Positions 34,567-43,186 of a stretch of 64,000 nt of DNA are shown piece after piece. The translations under genes were made by a program, and so were the position numbers. Origin of the DNA: Chryseobacterium sp. OSA05B (GTDB lineage Bacteria > Bacteroidota > Bacteroidia > Flavobacteriales > Weeksellaceae). The notes beneath the pieces are model-generated. The model searched no databases. It saw nothing but the letters and a program-made list of their open reading frames with translations, and had not been told where the DNA came from. Location of the stretch: the NCBI RefSeq assembly GCF_019970065.1, contig NZ_JAHXYH010000006.1, forward strand, positions 1 to 64,000, in the 5' to 3' direction. The stretch's first letter is position 1. Every line of letters begins with the position of its first letter.

Positions 34567-35562
34567 ATGAAACTTAACTTTGAACACCATCAGACCGCAC
34601 ATTGCGAAAACGGTGTTGCCTCCAATCTGTTACTCAACAAAGGCTTAAAACTCAGTGAACCAATGATCTTCGGGATCGGTTCCGGACTGTTTTTTGTCTA
34701 TCTGCCATTTTTGAAAGTCAATTTTGCTCCAGGCTTCAGCTATCGTCCGATGCCGGGTGCTATTTTCAGTAAGGCAGCCAAAAGATTGGGAATTAAAATC
34801 AAAAGAGAAAAATTTTCTAATCCTAAAGAGGCCCAGTCCGCTCTGGAAAGAAACTTAAATCAGAATATCCCGACAGGACTTCAGGTAGGCGTTTTCAACC
34901 TTACCTATTTCCCTGAAGAATATAAATTCCACTTCAATGCCCACAACCTTGTAGTCTACGGAAAAGAGGACGGGAAATTCCTGATCAGCGACCCGGTAAT
35001 GGATTATACAACTTCCCTGTCCGAAGCTGAACTGGAAAAGGTAAGATATGCCAAAGGCGCATTACCTCCAAAAGGACATATGTACTACCCGACGTACATC
35101 CCGGACCATGTAAATATTGAAGAAGCCATTAAAAAAGGAATCAAAGATACTTGCAAAAATATGCTGGCTCCGGTTCCCCTTATCGGTGTAAAAGCTATGA
35201 GATGGGTTGCTAAAAGCATCCCGAAATGGGCAGAAAAGAAAGGAACCAAAGTCACCAACCATTATCTCGGACAGCTGATCAGAATGCAGGAAGAGATCGG
35301 TACCGGCGGCGGCGGTTTCAGATTTATCTACGGAGCATTTCTTCAGGAAGCGGCCGTGATTCTTAAAAATGATGAATTAAAAGAACTATCCAAAGAAATC
35401 ACCGCCATCGGTGATCTGTGGAGAGACTTTGCCGTAGATATTGCGCGTGTTTACAAAAACCGAAATTCAAAAAGCGACATCTACAACAACCTTTCAAAAT
35501 CTATGCTTCATATTGCAGACCTGGAAGAAGCTTTCTATAAAAAACTGAGAAAAGCGATCTGA
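34567..35562 (+). CDS. BtrH N-terminal domain protein, candidate acyl transferase
   Basis: A 331-residue protein with the BtrH_N fold (papain-like) followed by a DUF4872-type C-terminal part. The first residues read FEHHQTAHCENGVASNLLL, with the Cys at about residue 18 that serves as nucleophile, and HFNAHNLVVYGKEDGKFLISDPV supplies the His and Asp of a Cys-His-Asp triad. BtrH moves an acyl chain from an ACP to butirosin, so this protein could transfer the finished polyene from its ACP, perhaps onto the resorcinol. It stops one base before the ABC ATPase gene, suggesting tight coupling to export. Confidence 0.8.
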   Translation: MKLNFEHHQTAHCENGVASNLLLNKGLKLSEPMIFGIGSGLFFVYLPFLKVNFAPGFSYRPMPGAIFSKAAKRLGIKIKREKFSNPKEAQSALERNLNQNIPTGLQVGVFNLTYFPEEYKFHFNAHNLVVYGKEDGKFLISDPVMDYTTSLSEAELEKVRYAKGALPPKGHMYYPTYIPDHVNIEEAIKKGIKDTCKNMLAPVPLIGVKAMRWVAKSIPKWAEKKGTKVTNHYLGQLIRMQEEIGTGGGGFRFIYGAFLQEAAVILKNDELKELSKEITAIGDLWRDFAVDIARVYKNRNSKSDIYNNLSKSMLHIADLEEAFYKKLRKAI

Positions 35563-35563
35563 T

Positions 35564-36322
35564 ATGGCGGAGAACATGATTGAGATCAAAAATCTATACA
35601 AAAAGTACAAAAACTCCGAAGAGTTTTCTGTGAATGATATCTCGCTGAATATTGAGAAAAATGAAATTTATGGTATTCTGGGGCCAAACGGTGCCGGAAA
35701 AACCACTCTGATTTCCATGCTTTCAGGATTAATCAAACCCACTTCCGGACAGTTTACGATCAACGGTCTGTCTCCTCAGAAAGACAGTTTCAAGATCAAG
35801 GAGATCATCGGAATCGTGCCTCAGGAATATGCGCTCTATCCTACTCTTACGGCAAAAGAAAACCTAATGTTCTACGGAAGTCTGTACGGATTAAAGCATA
35901 AAGAACTTAAAAGAATCATCGATGAATCTTTAGAAATCATGGGCCTTTCAAAGTTTGCAGATAAAAAAGTAGAACAGTTCTCCGGAGGAATGAAACGCCG
36001 CTGCAATCTTATCGCAGGAACGCTTCACAATCCTAAAGTACTGTTTCTCGATGAACCTACGGTAGGTGTTGATGTTCAGTCTAAGAAAGTAATCATTGAT
36101 TTCTTGCAGGAGCTGAATAAAAACGGAACGTGTATCATCTACACCTCCCACCACCTTTCCGAGGCAGAAGAATTCTGTACAAAGATCGCCATTATCGACA
36201 GAGGAAGAATTCACGCCGTAGGAACGCCGGAAGAACTGGTGGCACAGATTGCCAACGCTGAAAACCTGGAAGACGTTTTCATATCATTAACAGGAAAAGA
36301 ACTAAGAGATGTTGTTGTATAA
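35564..36322 (+). CDS. ABC transporter ATP-binding protein
   Basis: A 252-residue ATPase with Walker A GPNGAGKTT, Q-loop (IGIVPQEYALYPTLT), signature FSGGMKRR, Walker B VLFLDEPT, and the switch His in YTSHHLSE. This arrangement matches the CcmA/DrrA-type ATPases of lipid and drug exporters. The gene overlaps the permease by 14 bases, so both are made together. Start at ATG 35,564 puts 5 residues before the typical IEIKNLYKKY opening. Confidence 0.93.
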   Translation: MAENMIEIKNLYKKYKNSEEFSVNDISLNIEKNEIYGILGPNGAGKTTLISMLSGLIKPTSGQFTINGLSPQKDSFKIKEIIGIVPQEYALYPTLTAKENLMFYGSLYGLKHKELKRIIDESLEIMGLSKFADKKVEQFSGGMKRRCNLIAGTLHNPKVLFLDEPTVGVDVQSKKVIIDFLQELNKNGTCIIYTSHHLSEAEEFCTKIAIIDRGRIHAVGTPEELVAQIANAENLEDVFISLTGKELRDVVV

Positions 36323-37577
36323 ACTTTGGAGAAGCTTCGTGAAGGAAATCCTTCTTCTGAAGAGAGATATCGGGGGAATAGTCATTATTTTCGTCATGCC
36401 GTTGCTGTTAATTGTAACGATTACTTTAATTCAGGATTCTACTTTCAAAAATCTGGAAGGTTCAAAAATCCCGATTATTTTCATTGACAATGACAAATCC
36501 GAGGTATCTAAAAACATAAAACAGGAACTGGAAACCAGCAAAACGTTCCAGCTGCTGACCAATTACACCGAAAGGTCAGCACAGGAAGCTGTATTTTCCG
36601 GAGATTACCAGATGGCGATTGTTATTCCTGAAAACTTAACGAAAGATTTAAATTCAAATATAGATTCCAAAGTTCAGACGATCGTAAGTTCATTCGGACT
36701 GGAGGGAGATACGGCAGCTGTGAAAAAAGCAGCTCCGAAAGCCAAAGAAATTCATCTGTATTTTGACCCGGCAACCAATGTTGGATTCAAAAACTCCGTG
36801 ATGAATTCCGTGAATAAAATGGTTTTTGAGATCGAAAACAAAAAGATCTACAAAGCATTTCAGGATCAGTTAGGAACGGAAGAAAACCTTGATGAAAACA
36901 AAAACCTCATCAGCTTCAAAGAGATCACCCCGAAAAAAGGAGCCATGGATGTGATGCCGAACTCGGTTCAGCACAATGTTCCGGCCTGGACGCTTTTTGC
37001 GATCTTCTTTATTGTCGTTCCGCTTTCTATCAATTTAGTCAAAGAAAAAAGTCAGGGCACCAGCGTAAGAGCAAGAATCAGCCCTACACCGTACTTTGTT
37101 CATATTTTAGGAAAAACATTTACGTATCTCATCATCTGTATCATTCAATTTTTACTGATGGTCGCTGTGGGAATCTATCTTTTCCCTTATATGGATCTGC
37201 CGGCATTTGATGTCTCAGGAAAAATGTTACAGCTTATTGTGGTCACTTTATTTTCCGGACTGGCAGCCATCGGATTTGGAGTTTTGCTGGGAACTATTGC
37301 AGATACTCAGGAGCAGTCTGCGCCTTTCGGAGCCACTTCAGTAGTGGTCTTAGCAGCTATCGGAGGAATATGGGTTCCCGTATTTTTAATGCCGGAATTT
37401 ATGCAGACTGTAGCTAAATTCTCCCCGATGAACTGGGGACTGAATGCCTATTATGATATTATTTTAAGAAACAGTGGTATCGGAGGAATTGCCAAAGAAC
37501 TTGCTTTCCTCTTTGCGTTCTATATTGCGATGGTCGCGATTTCTATTTTTTACGAAAGGAAACAAAATGCAGTCTAA
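36309..37577 (+). CDS. ABC-2 type transporter permease
   Basis: A 422-residue ABC-2 membrane protein: one N-terminal helix (about residues 18-38), a large periplasmic loop of about 190 residues, then five helices toward the C-terminus, including the VPLSINLVKEKSQGTS motif with the conserved coupling region. It partners with the overlapping ATPase. Both lie inside the polyene block, so they probably export the pigment or a lipid precursor across the inner membrane. Substrate is inferred from neighbours. Confidence 0.92.
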   Translation: MLLYKLWRSFVKEILLLKRDIGGIVIIFVMPLLLIVTITLIQDSTFKNLEGSKIPIIFIDNDKSEVSKNIKQELETSKTFQLLTNYTERSAQEAVFSGDYQMAIVIPENLTKDLNSNIDSKVQTIVSSFGLEGDTAAVKKAAPKAKEIHLYFDPATNVGFKNSVMNSVNKMVFEIENKKIYKAFQDQLGTEENLDENKNLISFKEITPKKGAMDVMPNSVQHNVPAWTLFAIFFIVVPLSINLVKEKSQGTSVRARISPTPYFVHILGKTFTYLIICIIQFLLMVAVGIYLFPYMDLPAFDVSGKMLQLIVVTLFSGLAAIGFGVLLGTIADTQEQSAPFGATSVVVLAAIGGIWVPVFLMPEFMQTVAKFSPMNWGLNAYYDIILRNSGIGGIAKELAFLFAFYIAMVAISIFYERKQNAV

Positions 37578-37992
37578 AGAAAACATATTAACCTGTACAG
37601 AAGAAGTAAGGGTAAGATTCAATGAAACAGATCCGCTGGGCATCGTCTGGCACGGACATTATATCGTGTATTTTGAAGATGGAAGAGAAGCCTTCGGAAG
37701 AGAGCATGGCCTTACTTATCTTGATATTCAGAGAGAAGGCTACGTGACGCCTATCGTAAAAAGCACCTGCGAACATTTCCTTCCGTTAAAATATGGAGAA
37801 ACATTCAGGATCGTTACCACGTTTGTGAATTCGGTATCTGCCAAACTGATCTATACCTATGAGCTTTTAAATCAGGATGATCAGCTGGTATGCAGTGGAG
37901 AAACCATTCAGGTTTTCTTAGACAGCAACGGAAGCCTGTGCCTTTATAATCCTGAGTTTTTTCAGGCATGGAAAGATAAAATGGGATTATAA
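37567..37992 (+). CDS. Acyl-CoA/ACP thioesterase, YbgC-like
   Basis: A 141-residue hot-dog thioesterase of the 4HBT family. The block VRFNETDPLGIVWHGHYIVYFEDGREAF contains the active Asp and the motif of the family. The start at 37,567 overlaps the permease end by 11 bases and the stop overlaps the next ketosynthase start by one base (TAATG), so translation is coupled on both sides. In polyene pathways such enzymes release or edit ACP-bound chains. It is a distinct gene from the thioesterase at 1,749. Confidence 0.87.
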   Translation: MQSKENILTCTEEVRVRFNETDPLGIVWHGHYIVYFEDGREAFGREHGLTYLDIQREGYVTPIVKSTCEHFLPLKYGETFRIVTTFVNSVSAKLIYTYELLNQDDQLVCSGETIQVFLDSNGSLCLYNPEFFQAWKDKMGL

Positions 37993-39125
37993 TGAAGAAA
38001 GAAATTTATATTACAGACTACAACTGTGTCACTCCTTTAGGATTTGACATCACTTCGAACTGGAATCATCTGGTAGAAGGAAAATCAGGCGTTGGTCTGC
38101 ATCAGGTGATAGAAAATCAGGAAGCTTTTTATGCTTCCATTATTGACACTGAAAAGCTAGAAGAAGAATTTAAAAACAATTTTGACGATCAGGATTTTAC
38201 AAGACTGGAAAAAATGTTTCTTCTCAGCTTAAAATCTTTGGTTGAAAAGCATGAAATTACTGAAGAAACCGCTTTTATCTTATCAACTACCAAGGGGAAT
38301 ATCAGCTTATTAAAAAATCAGACGGCATTACCGGAAGGTGTTTATCTTTCAAAATTAGCACAAAAAATTGCTGATTATTTTGGGTTTAAAACAAAACCCA
38401 TCGTGGTTTCCAATGCCTGCGTTTCAGGAGTAATGGCTATTGCTGTTGCTAAAAACATGATCCAGGCTGGAAAATACAAAGATGCCTTCGTAATAGCAGG
38501 TGATGAGGTTTCGGAGTTTGTAATCTCAGGATTCAACTCTTTCCAGGCCATCGGAACAGAGCCATGCAAACCTTACGACAAAAAAAGAAACGGAATCAAT
38601 ATCGGTGAAGGCACAGCAGCAGTATATATTACTTCTGCCCCAAGTGAAAACGAAAAATTTAGGTTTAAAATACTGGGCGATTCCGCAGTAAATGATGCCA
38701 ACCATATTTCCGGACCTTCCAGAACAGGAGACGGACTGTATGCAAGCATCAAAAATGCAATGACTGAAGCGAATATCACCGCTGATCAGATTGATTTTAT
38801 TTCCGCCCACGGAACCGCCACGATCTATAATGACGAGATGGAAGCCATCGCTTTCAACAGAATGAAACTTCGAAATGCTCCATTGAACAGCATGAAAGGA
38901 TATTACGGACACTGTCTTGGTGCGTCGGGACTTTTGGAAAGCATTATCTCCATGGAAAGCGCCCGCCACGGACTGCTGATTCCTTCTAAAAACTTTGAAG
39001 AAACGGGAGTTTCCCAATCTTTAAATATCATTACAGAAAACCAGTCTGCATCCATTCAATATATTTTAAAGACAGCTTCAGGCTTTGGCGGATGCAATGC
39101 AGCGATTGTTTTGGAAAAATGTTAA
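37992..39125 (+). CDS. Beta-ketoacyl synthase (FabF-like), polyene elongation
   Basis: A 377-residue condensing enzyme of the thiolase fold. Cys143 in VVSNACVSGVMA, His273 in SAHGTATIYND and His307 in YYGHCLGASG form a complete Cys-His-His triad. Two ketosynthases with full triads lie in this block, and this is the first. The aryl polyene pathway normally uses a short-chain starter KS and a KS-CLF pair; which role this one plays cannot be told. It follows the thioesterase with a one-base overlap and is followed 2 bases later by a half-KS gene. Confidence 0.9.
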   Translation: MKKEIYITDYNCVTPLGFDITSNWNHLVEGKSGVGLHQVIENQEAFYASIIDTEKLEEEFKNNFDDQDFTRLEKMFLLSLKSLVEKHEITEETAFILSTTKGNISLLKNQTALPEGVYLSKLAQKIADYFGFKTKPIVVSNACVSGVMAIAVAKNMIQAGKYKDAFVIAGDEVSEFVISGFNSFQAIGTEPCKPYDKKRNGINIGEGTAAVYITSAPSENEKFRFKILGDSAVNDANHISGPSRTGDGLYASIKNAMTEANITADQIDFISAHGTATIYNDEMEAIAFNRMKLRNAPLNSMKGYYGHCLGASGLLESIISMESARHGLLIPSKNFEETGVSQSLNIITENQSASIQYILKTASGFGGCNAAIVLEKC

Positions 39126-39126
39126 A

Positions 39127-39675
39127 ATGAAAGTGATGAAGAAAACTGACAGCTGTACCATAGAACATTCAAAAATAACCGTTAACGGACTTCCTGTTTT
39201 TGAAAGCCAGGCGGAAACATTTCACGATTTCGCGAAAGAAGCTTATAAAAGTTTAGAACTCAATTATTCCAAATTTCACAAGATGGATAACCTGAGTAAG
39301 CTTGCTTTTCTCGCTGCTGAAATGATTTTAAAAGACGAAGATCACAGCAGAACAGCAGTGGTTCTTGCCAACCGATCATCCAGTCTGGATACCGATTTCA
39401 AATATCAGGAAAGTATCAACTCAGAAGAAAATTACTTCCCGAGCCCTGCCGTATTTGTCTACACCTTACCTAATATCTGTGTAGGTGAGATCAGCATTAA
39501 ACATCAAATGCAGACGGAAAATGCTTTTTTCGTTCTGGATGAATTGGATGAACAATTTTTAAACGACTATGCAGAGCAGATCCTGCTGTCCGGGAAAGCA
39601 GAAAAAGTTCTCTGCGGCTGGACGGAACTTTATCAGGAAAATTATAAAGCTTTTGTATATTTGCTAACCTTATAA
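39127..39675 (+). CDS. Half-length ketosynthase-like protein
   Basis: A 182-residue protein that resembles only the N-terminal half of a beta-ketoacyl synthase: an amphipathic start, FLAAEMILKDEDHSRTAVVLANRSSSLDTD (first strand and loop), then PSPAVFVYTLPNICVGEISIKHQ. The last stretch aligns with the KS active-site strand, and a Cys lies near the position of the catalytic Cys, but the His residues are absent because the C-terminal half is missing. The protein looks intact and in frame, so it is a designed short protein and not a frameshift remnant. The start at 39,127 follows the upstream KS stop; a second ATG lies at 39,136. Its job is unclear: a partner or scaffold is possible. Confidence 0.72.
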   Translation: MKVMKKTDSCTIEHSKITVNGLPVFESQAETFHDFAKEAYKSLELNYSKFHKMDNLSKLAFLAAEMILKDEDHSRTAVVLANRSSSLDTDFKYQESINSEENYFPSPAVFVYTLPNICVGEISIKHQMQTENAFFVLDELDEQFLNDYAEQILLSGKAEKVLCGWTELYQENYKAFVYLLTL

Positions 39676-39677
39676 AA

Positions 39678-39750
39678 ATGTAACACTATAACAGTGTAGC
39701 AATGTAACAATTATTGGTAAACTGGTACATTGCCAAACTGGTAAATTAAA
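39678..39750. repeat. Palindrome-type intergenic element, copy 1 (E1)
   Basis: An AT-rich element made of TGTAACA-like words on the left and TGGTACA-like words on the right, roughly inverted relative to each other. It shares AGCAATGTAACAAT with copy 4 and a 25-base string (39,708-39,732) with copy 2, and ACTGGTACATTG with copies 2 and 3. It occupies the gap before the ACP gene. Confidence 0.65.
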
Positions 39751-39755
39751 TAATT

Positions 39756-40013
39756 ATGGAAAACTTAAAAACAGAATTAAAGCACAAAATCATTGAAGTT
39801 CTAAACCTTGAAGACGTTTCTGTAGAGGAGATCAAAGATACGGATCCTCTTTTCGGAGGCGGATTGGGTCTTGATTCTATCGACGCTCTTGAGCTTATTG
39901 TTCTTTTGGATAAAGACTACGGAATAAAATTAGCCGATCCTAAAAAAGGAAAGGAAATTTTCCAATCTATTGATACAATGGCTCAGTTCATTGAAGACAA
40001 CAGAACAAAATAA
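39756..40013 (+). CDS. Acyl carrier protein
   Basis: An 85-residue ACP. The phosphopantetheine motif GLGLDSIDALELIV is present with the attachment Ser at about residue 41, followed by a helix III acidic surface. It sits among ketosynthase genes and is the likely polyene carrier. Two copies of a palindrome-type element flank the gene, sharing 25 identical bases. A phosphopantetheinyl transferase is not visible in the window. Confidence 0.93.
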   Translation: MENLKTELKHKIIEVLNLEDVSVEEIKDTDPLFGGGLGLDSIDALELIVLLDKDYGIKLADPKKGKEIFQSIDTMAQFIEDNRTK

Positions 40014-40017
40014 ATAA

Positions 40018-40092
40018 ATGTACCCATGTAATAGTTTAACAGTGCAGCAATTATTGGTAAACTGGTACATTGATACATTGGTATACTGTTTA
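40018..40092. repeat. Palindrome-type intergenic element, copy 2 (E2)
   Basis: Lies between the ACP gene and the next ketosynthase. Positions 40,048-40,072 repeat 39,708-39,732 exactly, 340 bases apart, in the same orientation. The right part carries TGGTACATTGATACATTGGTATAC, a short-period run of TTGNTAC-type words. Confidence 0.65.
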
Positions 40093-40106
40093 TATTAAAA
40101 TAATAA

Positions 40107-41306
40107 ATGAACAAGAAAATTGCCATCACAGGAATGGGCATCATTTCTTCCATCGGAAACAATGTGGAGGAAAATTTTATTTCGTTAAAAACCGGAAAAA
40201 ACGGAATTTCTGACATCCAGATGTTTGAAACCCGCCATGCCGGAAGTATAAAAACAGGCGAAATAAAATGGTCTAATGAAGAGCTTGTACAACAGCTTCA
40301 GCTGCCTGAAGACAATAATGTGACGAGAACTTCTTTATTGGGCATGATGGCCGCAAAAGAAGCTGTAGCATCTGCCGGAATTTCAGATATCAATGAATAC
40401 AAAACCGGTCTGATCTCTTCTACCAGTGTAGCCGGAATGGATATCACTGAAAGGTATTTCTACTCTTACGAAGACTTTCCTGAAAAGCAAAAATACATCG
40501 ATGCTCACGATGCAGGAAATTCCTCCTTGGCCATCGCTGATTATCTTGGATTAAAAGGTATGGTTTCCACCATCAGTACAGCCTGCTCTTCAGCCGCGAA
40601 TGCTATCATGATGGGTGCTAAACTGATTAAAAACGGAGTTTTAGACCGTGTGATCGTGGGTGGAACGGATTCTCTTTCAAAATTTACTTTGAATGGCTTC
40701 AACACGCTGATGATCCTTACAGATTCTTACAATACACCATTTGATAACGACAGAAAAGGCTTGAATCTTGGTGAAGCTGCTGCTTTTATCATTCTTGAAT
40801 CTGATGAAGTCGTAAAAAAAGAGAACAAAAAAGTCCTGGCTTATCTTTCCGGCTATGGCAATGCGAATGACGCCCATCATCAGACCGCATCGTCAGAAAA
40901 CGGACAGGGAGCTTTTCTCGCTATGCAGCAGGCTCTTAAAATATCCGGACTGGAAAAAAAGAACATCGATTACATCAACGTTCACGGAACGGCGACTCCC
41001 AATAATGATTTATCAGAAGGAATTGCCATGATCAGAATCTTCGGTGAAGGACAGGTTCCTGAATTCAGTTCTACCAAAGCTTTTACAGGACATACTCTGG
41101 CAGCAGCGGCGGGAATTGAAGCCGTATTTTCCATTTTGGCGATGCAGCACAGCATCATTTTCCCCAATCTGAATTTCAAAACGAAAATGACAGAATTTGA
41201 TTTAACTCCGGTTACAGAACTGAAAGAGAAAAATATTAATCATGTTCTTTCCAATTCATTTGGATTCGGCGGTAACTGTTCCACCTTAATTTTCTCAAAA
41301 TCATGA
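40107..41306 (+). CDS. Beta-ketoacyl synthase, probable catalytic partner of the CLF-like protein
   Basis: A 399-residue FabF-type enzyme with Cys160 in STACSSAAN, His293 in NVHGTATPNND and His329 in FTGHTLAAAAG, so the catalytic triad is complete. It overlaps the next gene by 4 bases (ATGA), and that protein has lost the catalytic Cys. The pair therefore looks like the KS-alpha/chain-length-factor heterodimers of type II polyketide synthases and of the ApeO-ApeC system in aryl polyene synthesis. It probably carries out repeated elongation of the polyene. Confidence 0.92.
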   Translation: MNKKIAITGMGIISSIGNNVEENFISLKTGKNGISDIQMFETRHAGSIKTGEIKWSNEELVQQLQLPEDNNVTRTSLLGMMAAKEAVASAGISDINEYKTGLISSTSVAGMDITERYFYSYEDFPEKQKYIDAHDAGNSSLAIADYLGLKGMVSTISTACSSAANAIMMGAKLIKNGVLDRVIVGGTDSLSKFTLNGFNTLMILTDSYNTPFDNDRKGLNLGEAAAFIILESDEVVKKENKKVLAYLSGYGNANDAHHQTASSENGQGAFLAMQQALKISGLEKKNIDYINVHGTATPNNDLSEGIAMIRIFGEGQVPEFSSTKAFTGHTLAAAAGIEAVFSILAMQHSIIFPNLNFKTKMTEFDLTPVTELKEKNINHVLSNSFGFGGNCSTLIFSKS

Positions 41307-42364
41307 ACGCAGTATACATCAACAGTGCATCCTGCATCTCTGTTCAGGACACTTTAAAAGAAAATTTCTTCTGGGATCTTAAAGCTGACCAGTCGGTTCA
41401 GATTTTAAAAGCTGTAGATCCTAACTATAAAGAATTTATTCCGCCTGCGATGATCAGGAGAATGTCTAAAACTGTAAAAATGAGCTCCGTAGCTTCCAGT
41501 TACGCTTTAAAAGAAGCAGGAATTGAAAAACCGGATGCCATCATTGTAGGAACGGGAATGGGATGTTCCCAAGATTCTGAAAAGTTTCTGAAAAACGTCA
41601 TCGATAATAATGAAGAGTTCCTGACTCCGACATTTTTTATCCAGTCGACTCACAATACCGTTGCAGGGCAGATTGCTCTGGGACTTCAGTGTCATGCGTA
41701 TAATTTCACGTATGTCAACACCTCTTCCTCACTGGAATTCTCTTTTCTGGACGCTAAGCTTCAGATCAACGACGGAGAGGCTGAAAATGTTCTCGTAGGT
41801 GCTGCAGATGAGCAGACGGACAGAACAATGGAACTTTACCGTCTCAACAATACCATTAAAAAAGAAGATGATCTTCCCGCTGATTATTTACATTCAAAAA
41901 CGGATGGTGTGATCTGGGGCGAAGGTGCTGCTTTCTTTGTTTTAGGAAAAGATCAGACGGAAAGTTCTTACGCAAAACTTAGAGACATTCAGATTATTAA
42001 TAGATTGGATGCAGAAGAAACACCTTCTTTTATAGCAGACTTTTTAGCAAAAAACAATTTGAAACATGAAGACATCGATGCTGTGATCTTAGGATTCAGT
42101 AGTGACTCTACATCCGATGTTTATTATACAAAAGCAATGGATGCATTCCAGAATTCAGCTTTACTGTATTATAAACATCTGAGTGGGGAATTCAATACGG
42201 CAAGTGGTTTTTCCACATTTATGGCCTGTCATATTCTGAAGGAACAGCACATTCCGGAAATCATGATGATCCGTTCAGCACAAAAGACAGAAGTTAAAAA
42301 TATCCTTCTGTACAATCATCTGGCGGGAAATGACCATAGTCTGATGCTGCTGGAAAGAACTTAA
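41303..42364 (+). CDS. Ketosynthase-like chain length factor
   Basis: A 353-residue thiolase-fold protein similar to ketosynthases but without the catalytic Cys. The active-site strand reads YVNTSSSLEFS with Ser141 where Cys would stand, and the HGTATP block is replaced by GFSSDSTSDVYY. The second His region survives as YYKHLSGEFN. Loss of Cys and one His with retention of fold and partner gene is typical of chain length factors, which set the number of elongations. It overlaps the upstream KS gene by ATGA, suggesting equal amounts of both subunits. Confidence 0.85.
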   Translation: MNAVYINSASCISVQDTLKENFFWDLKADQSVQILKAVDPNYKEFIPPAMIRRMSKTVKMSSVASSYALKEAGIEKPDAIIVGTGMGCSQDSEKFLKNVIDNNEEFLTPTFFIQSTHNTVAGQIALGLQCHAYNFTYVNTSSSLEFSFLDAKLQINDGEAENVLVGAADEQTDRTMELYRLNNTIKKEDDLPADYLHSKTDGVIWGEGAAFFVLGKDQTESSYAKLRDIQIINRLDAEETPSFIADFLAKNNLKHEDIDAVILGFSSDSTSDVYYTKAMDAFQNSALLYYKHLSGEFNTASGFSTFMACHILKEQHIPEIMMIRSAQKTEVKNILLYNHLAGNDHSLMLLERT

Positions 42365-42437
42365 TAAAAGGAAGAAAGTGACCCGTTGGCTTTCCGCATA
42401 CACTGATTAAAATAATTACAATTCAAAATACCGGAAG

Positions 42438-43184
42438 ATGAAGCACTATCCATTTATTCTATTTTATCTTTTCTGCAACGTATTTATTTACGCGTTTCAT
42501 GGAAGTTTCTGGGTTTATCTGGCAGGTTTTCTGGCTTTTTCTTTCGTTGTGGTCTGGGGATCATTTGATATCACGCTGGGATATTTTGTGAACAGCATTA
42601 CCCATAAAAGAACGAAAATCAATGAAGTTGCCCTGACTTTTGATGACGGACCCACTGAATTCACTCCGAAATTTTTAGATCTGCTTAAAGAACATCAGGT
42701 AAAAGCTACTTTTTTCTGTATCGGAAAACAGATCGAGAAATATCCGGAAACCTTTCAGCGGATAATTGCTGAAGGCCACACCATCGGAAATCACACGCTT
42801 TCACATTCAAACAATACAGGATTTCTGTCAACCTCAAAAATGGCAGAGGAGATTGAAAAATGTGACGAAATCATCTTAAAAACCGGTCATATTAAAACCG
42901 ATTTGTACCGACCTCCTTTTGGTGTTACGAATCCGAATATCGCCAAAGCCATCAAAAGAACTCATAAAAAAAGCATCGGCTGGAATGTCCGTTCACTGGA
43001 TACCATTACAGAAGATGAAAAGAAAATCTATAAAAAAGTAACCAAAGGCCTGAAGAAAGGAAGCATTATCCTTCTTCACGATACCTCTGAAAAGACGTAT
43101 AAGGTATTGGTCGATTTATTGTTATTTTTGAAGGATAAAAAATATTCGACGTTTACAGTCGATTCAATTAACAAAATCAAATAA
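42438..43184 (+). CDS. Polysaccharide deacetylase family protein
   Basis: A 248-residue NodB-fold protein with two N-terminal membrane helices (residues 5-40). The metal motifs are complete: TFDDGP, then GNHTLSHSN (His-x-x-x-His), with RPPFGVTN and a C-terminal LLHDT. Family enzymes remove N-acetyl or formyl groups from sugars, but here the gene stands in a polyene block, as in some flexirubin clusters, where its substrate is unknown. It starts 73 bases after the CLF and is followed after 2 bases by the LolA-like gene. Confidence 0.87.
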   Translation: MKHYPFILFYLFCNVFIYAFHGSFWVYLAGFLAFSFVVVWGSFDITLGYFVNSITHKRTKINEVALTFDDGPTEFTPKFLDLLKEHQVKATFFCIGKQIEKYPETFQRIIAEGHTIGNHTLSHSNNTGFLSTSKMAEEIEKCDEIILKTGHIKTDLYRPPFGVTNPNIAKAIKRTHKKSIGWNVRSLDTITEDEKKIYKKVTKGLKKGSIILLHDTSEKTYKVLVDLLLFLKDKKYSTFTVDSINKIK

Positions 43185-43186
43185 AA

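Noticed and set aside
37474..37566. N-terminal extension of the thioesterase gene inside the permease gene
   Set aside because: The upstream 31 codons run in another frame of the permease and do not look like thioesterase; the ATG at 37,567 begins the conserved domain.
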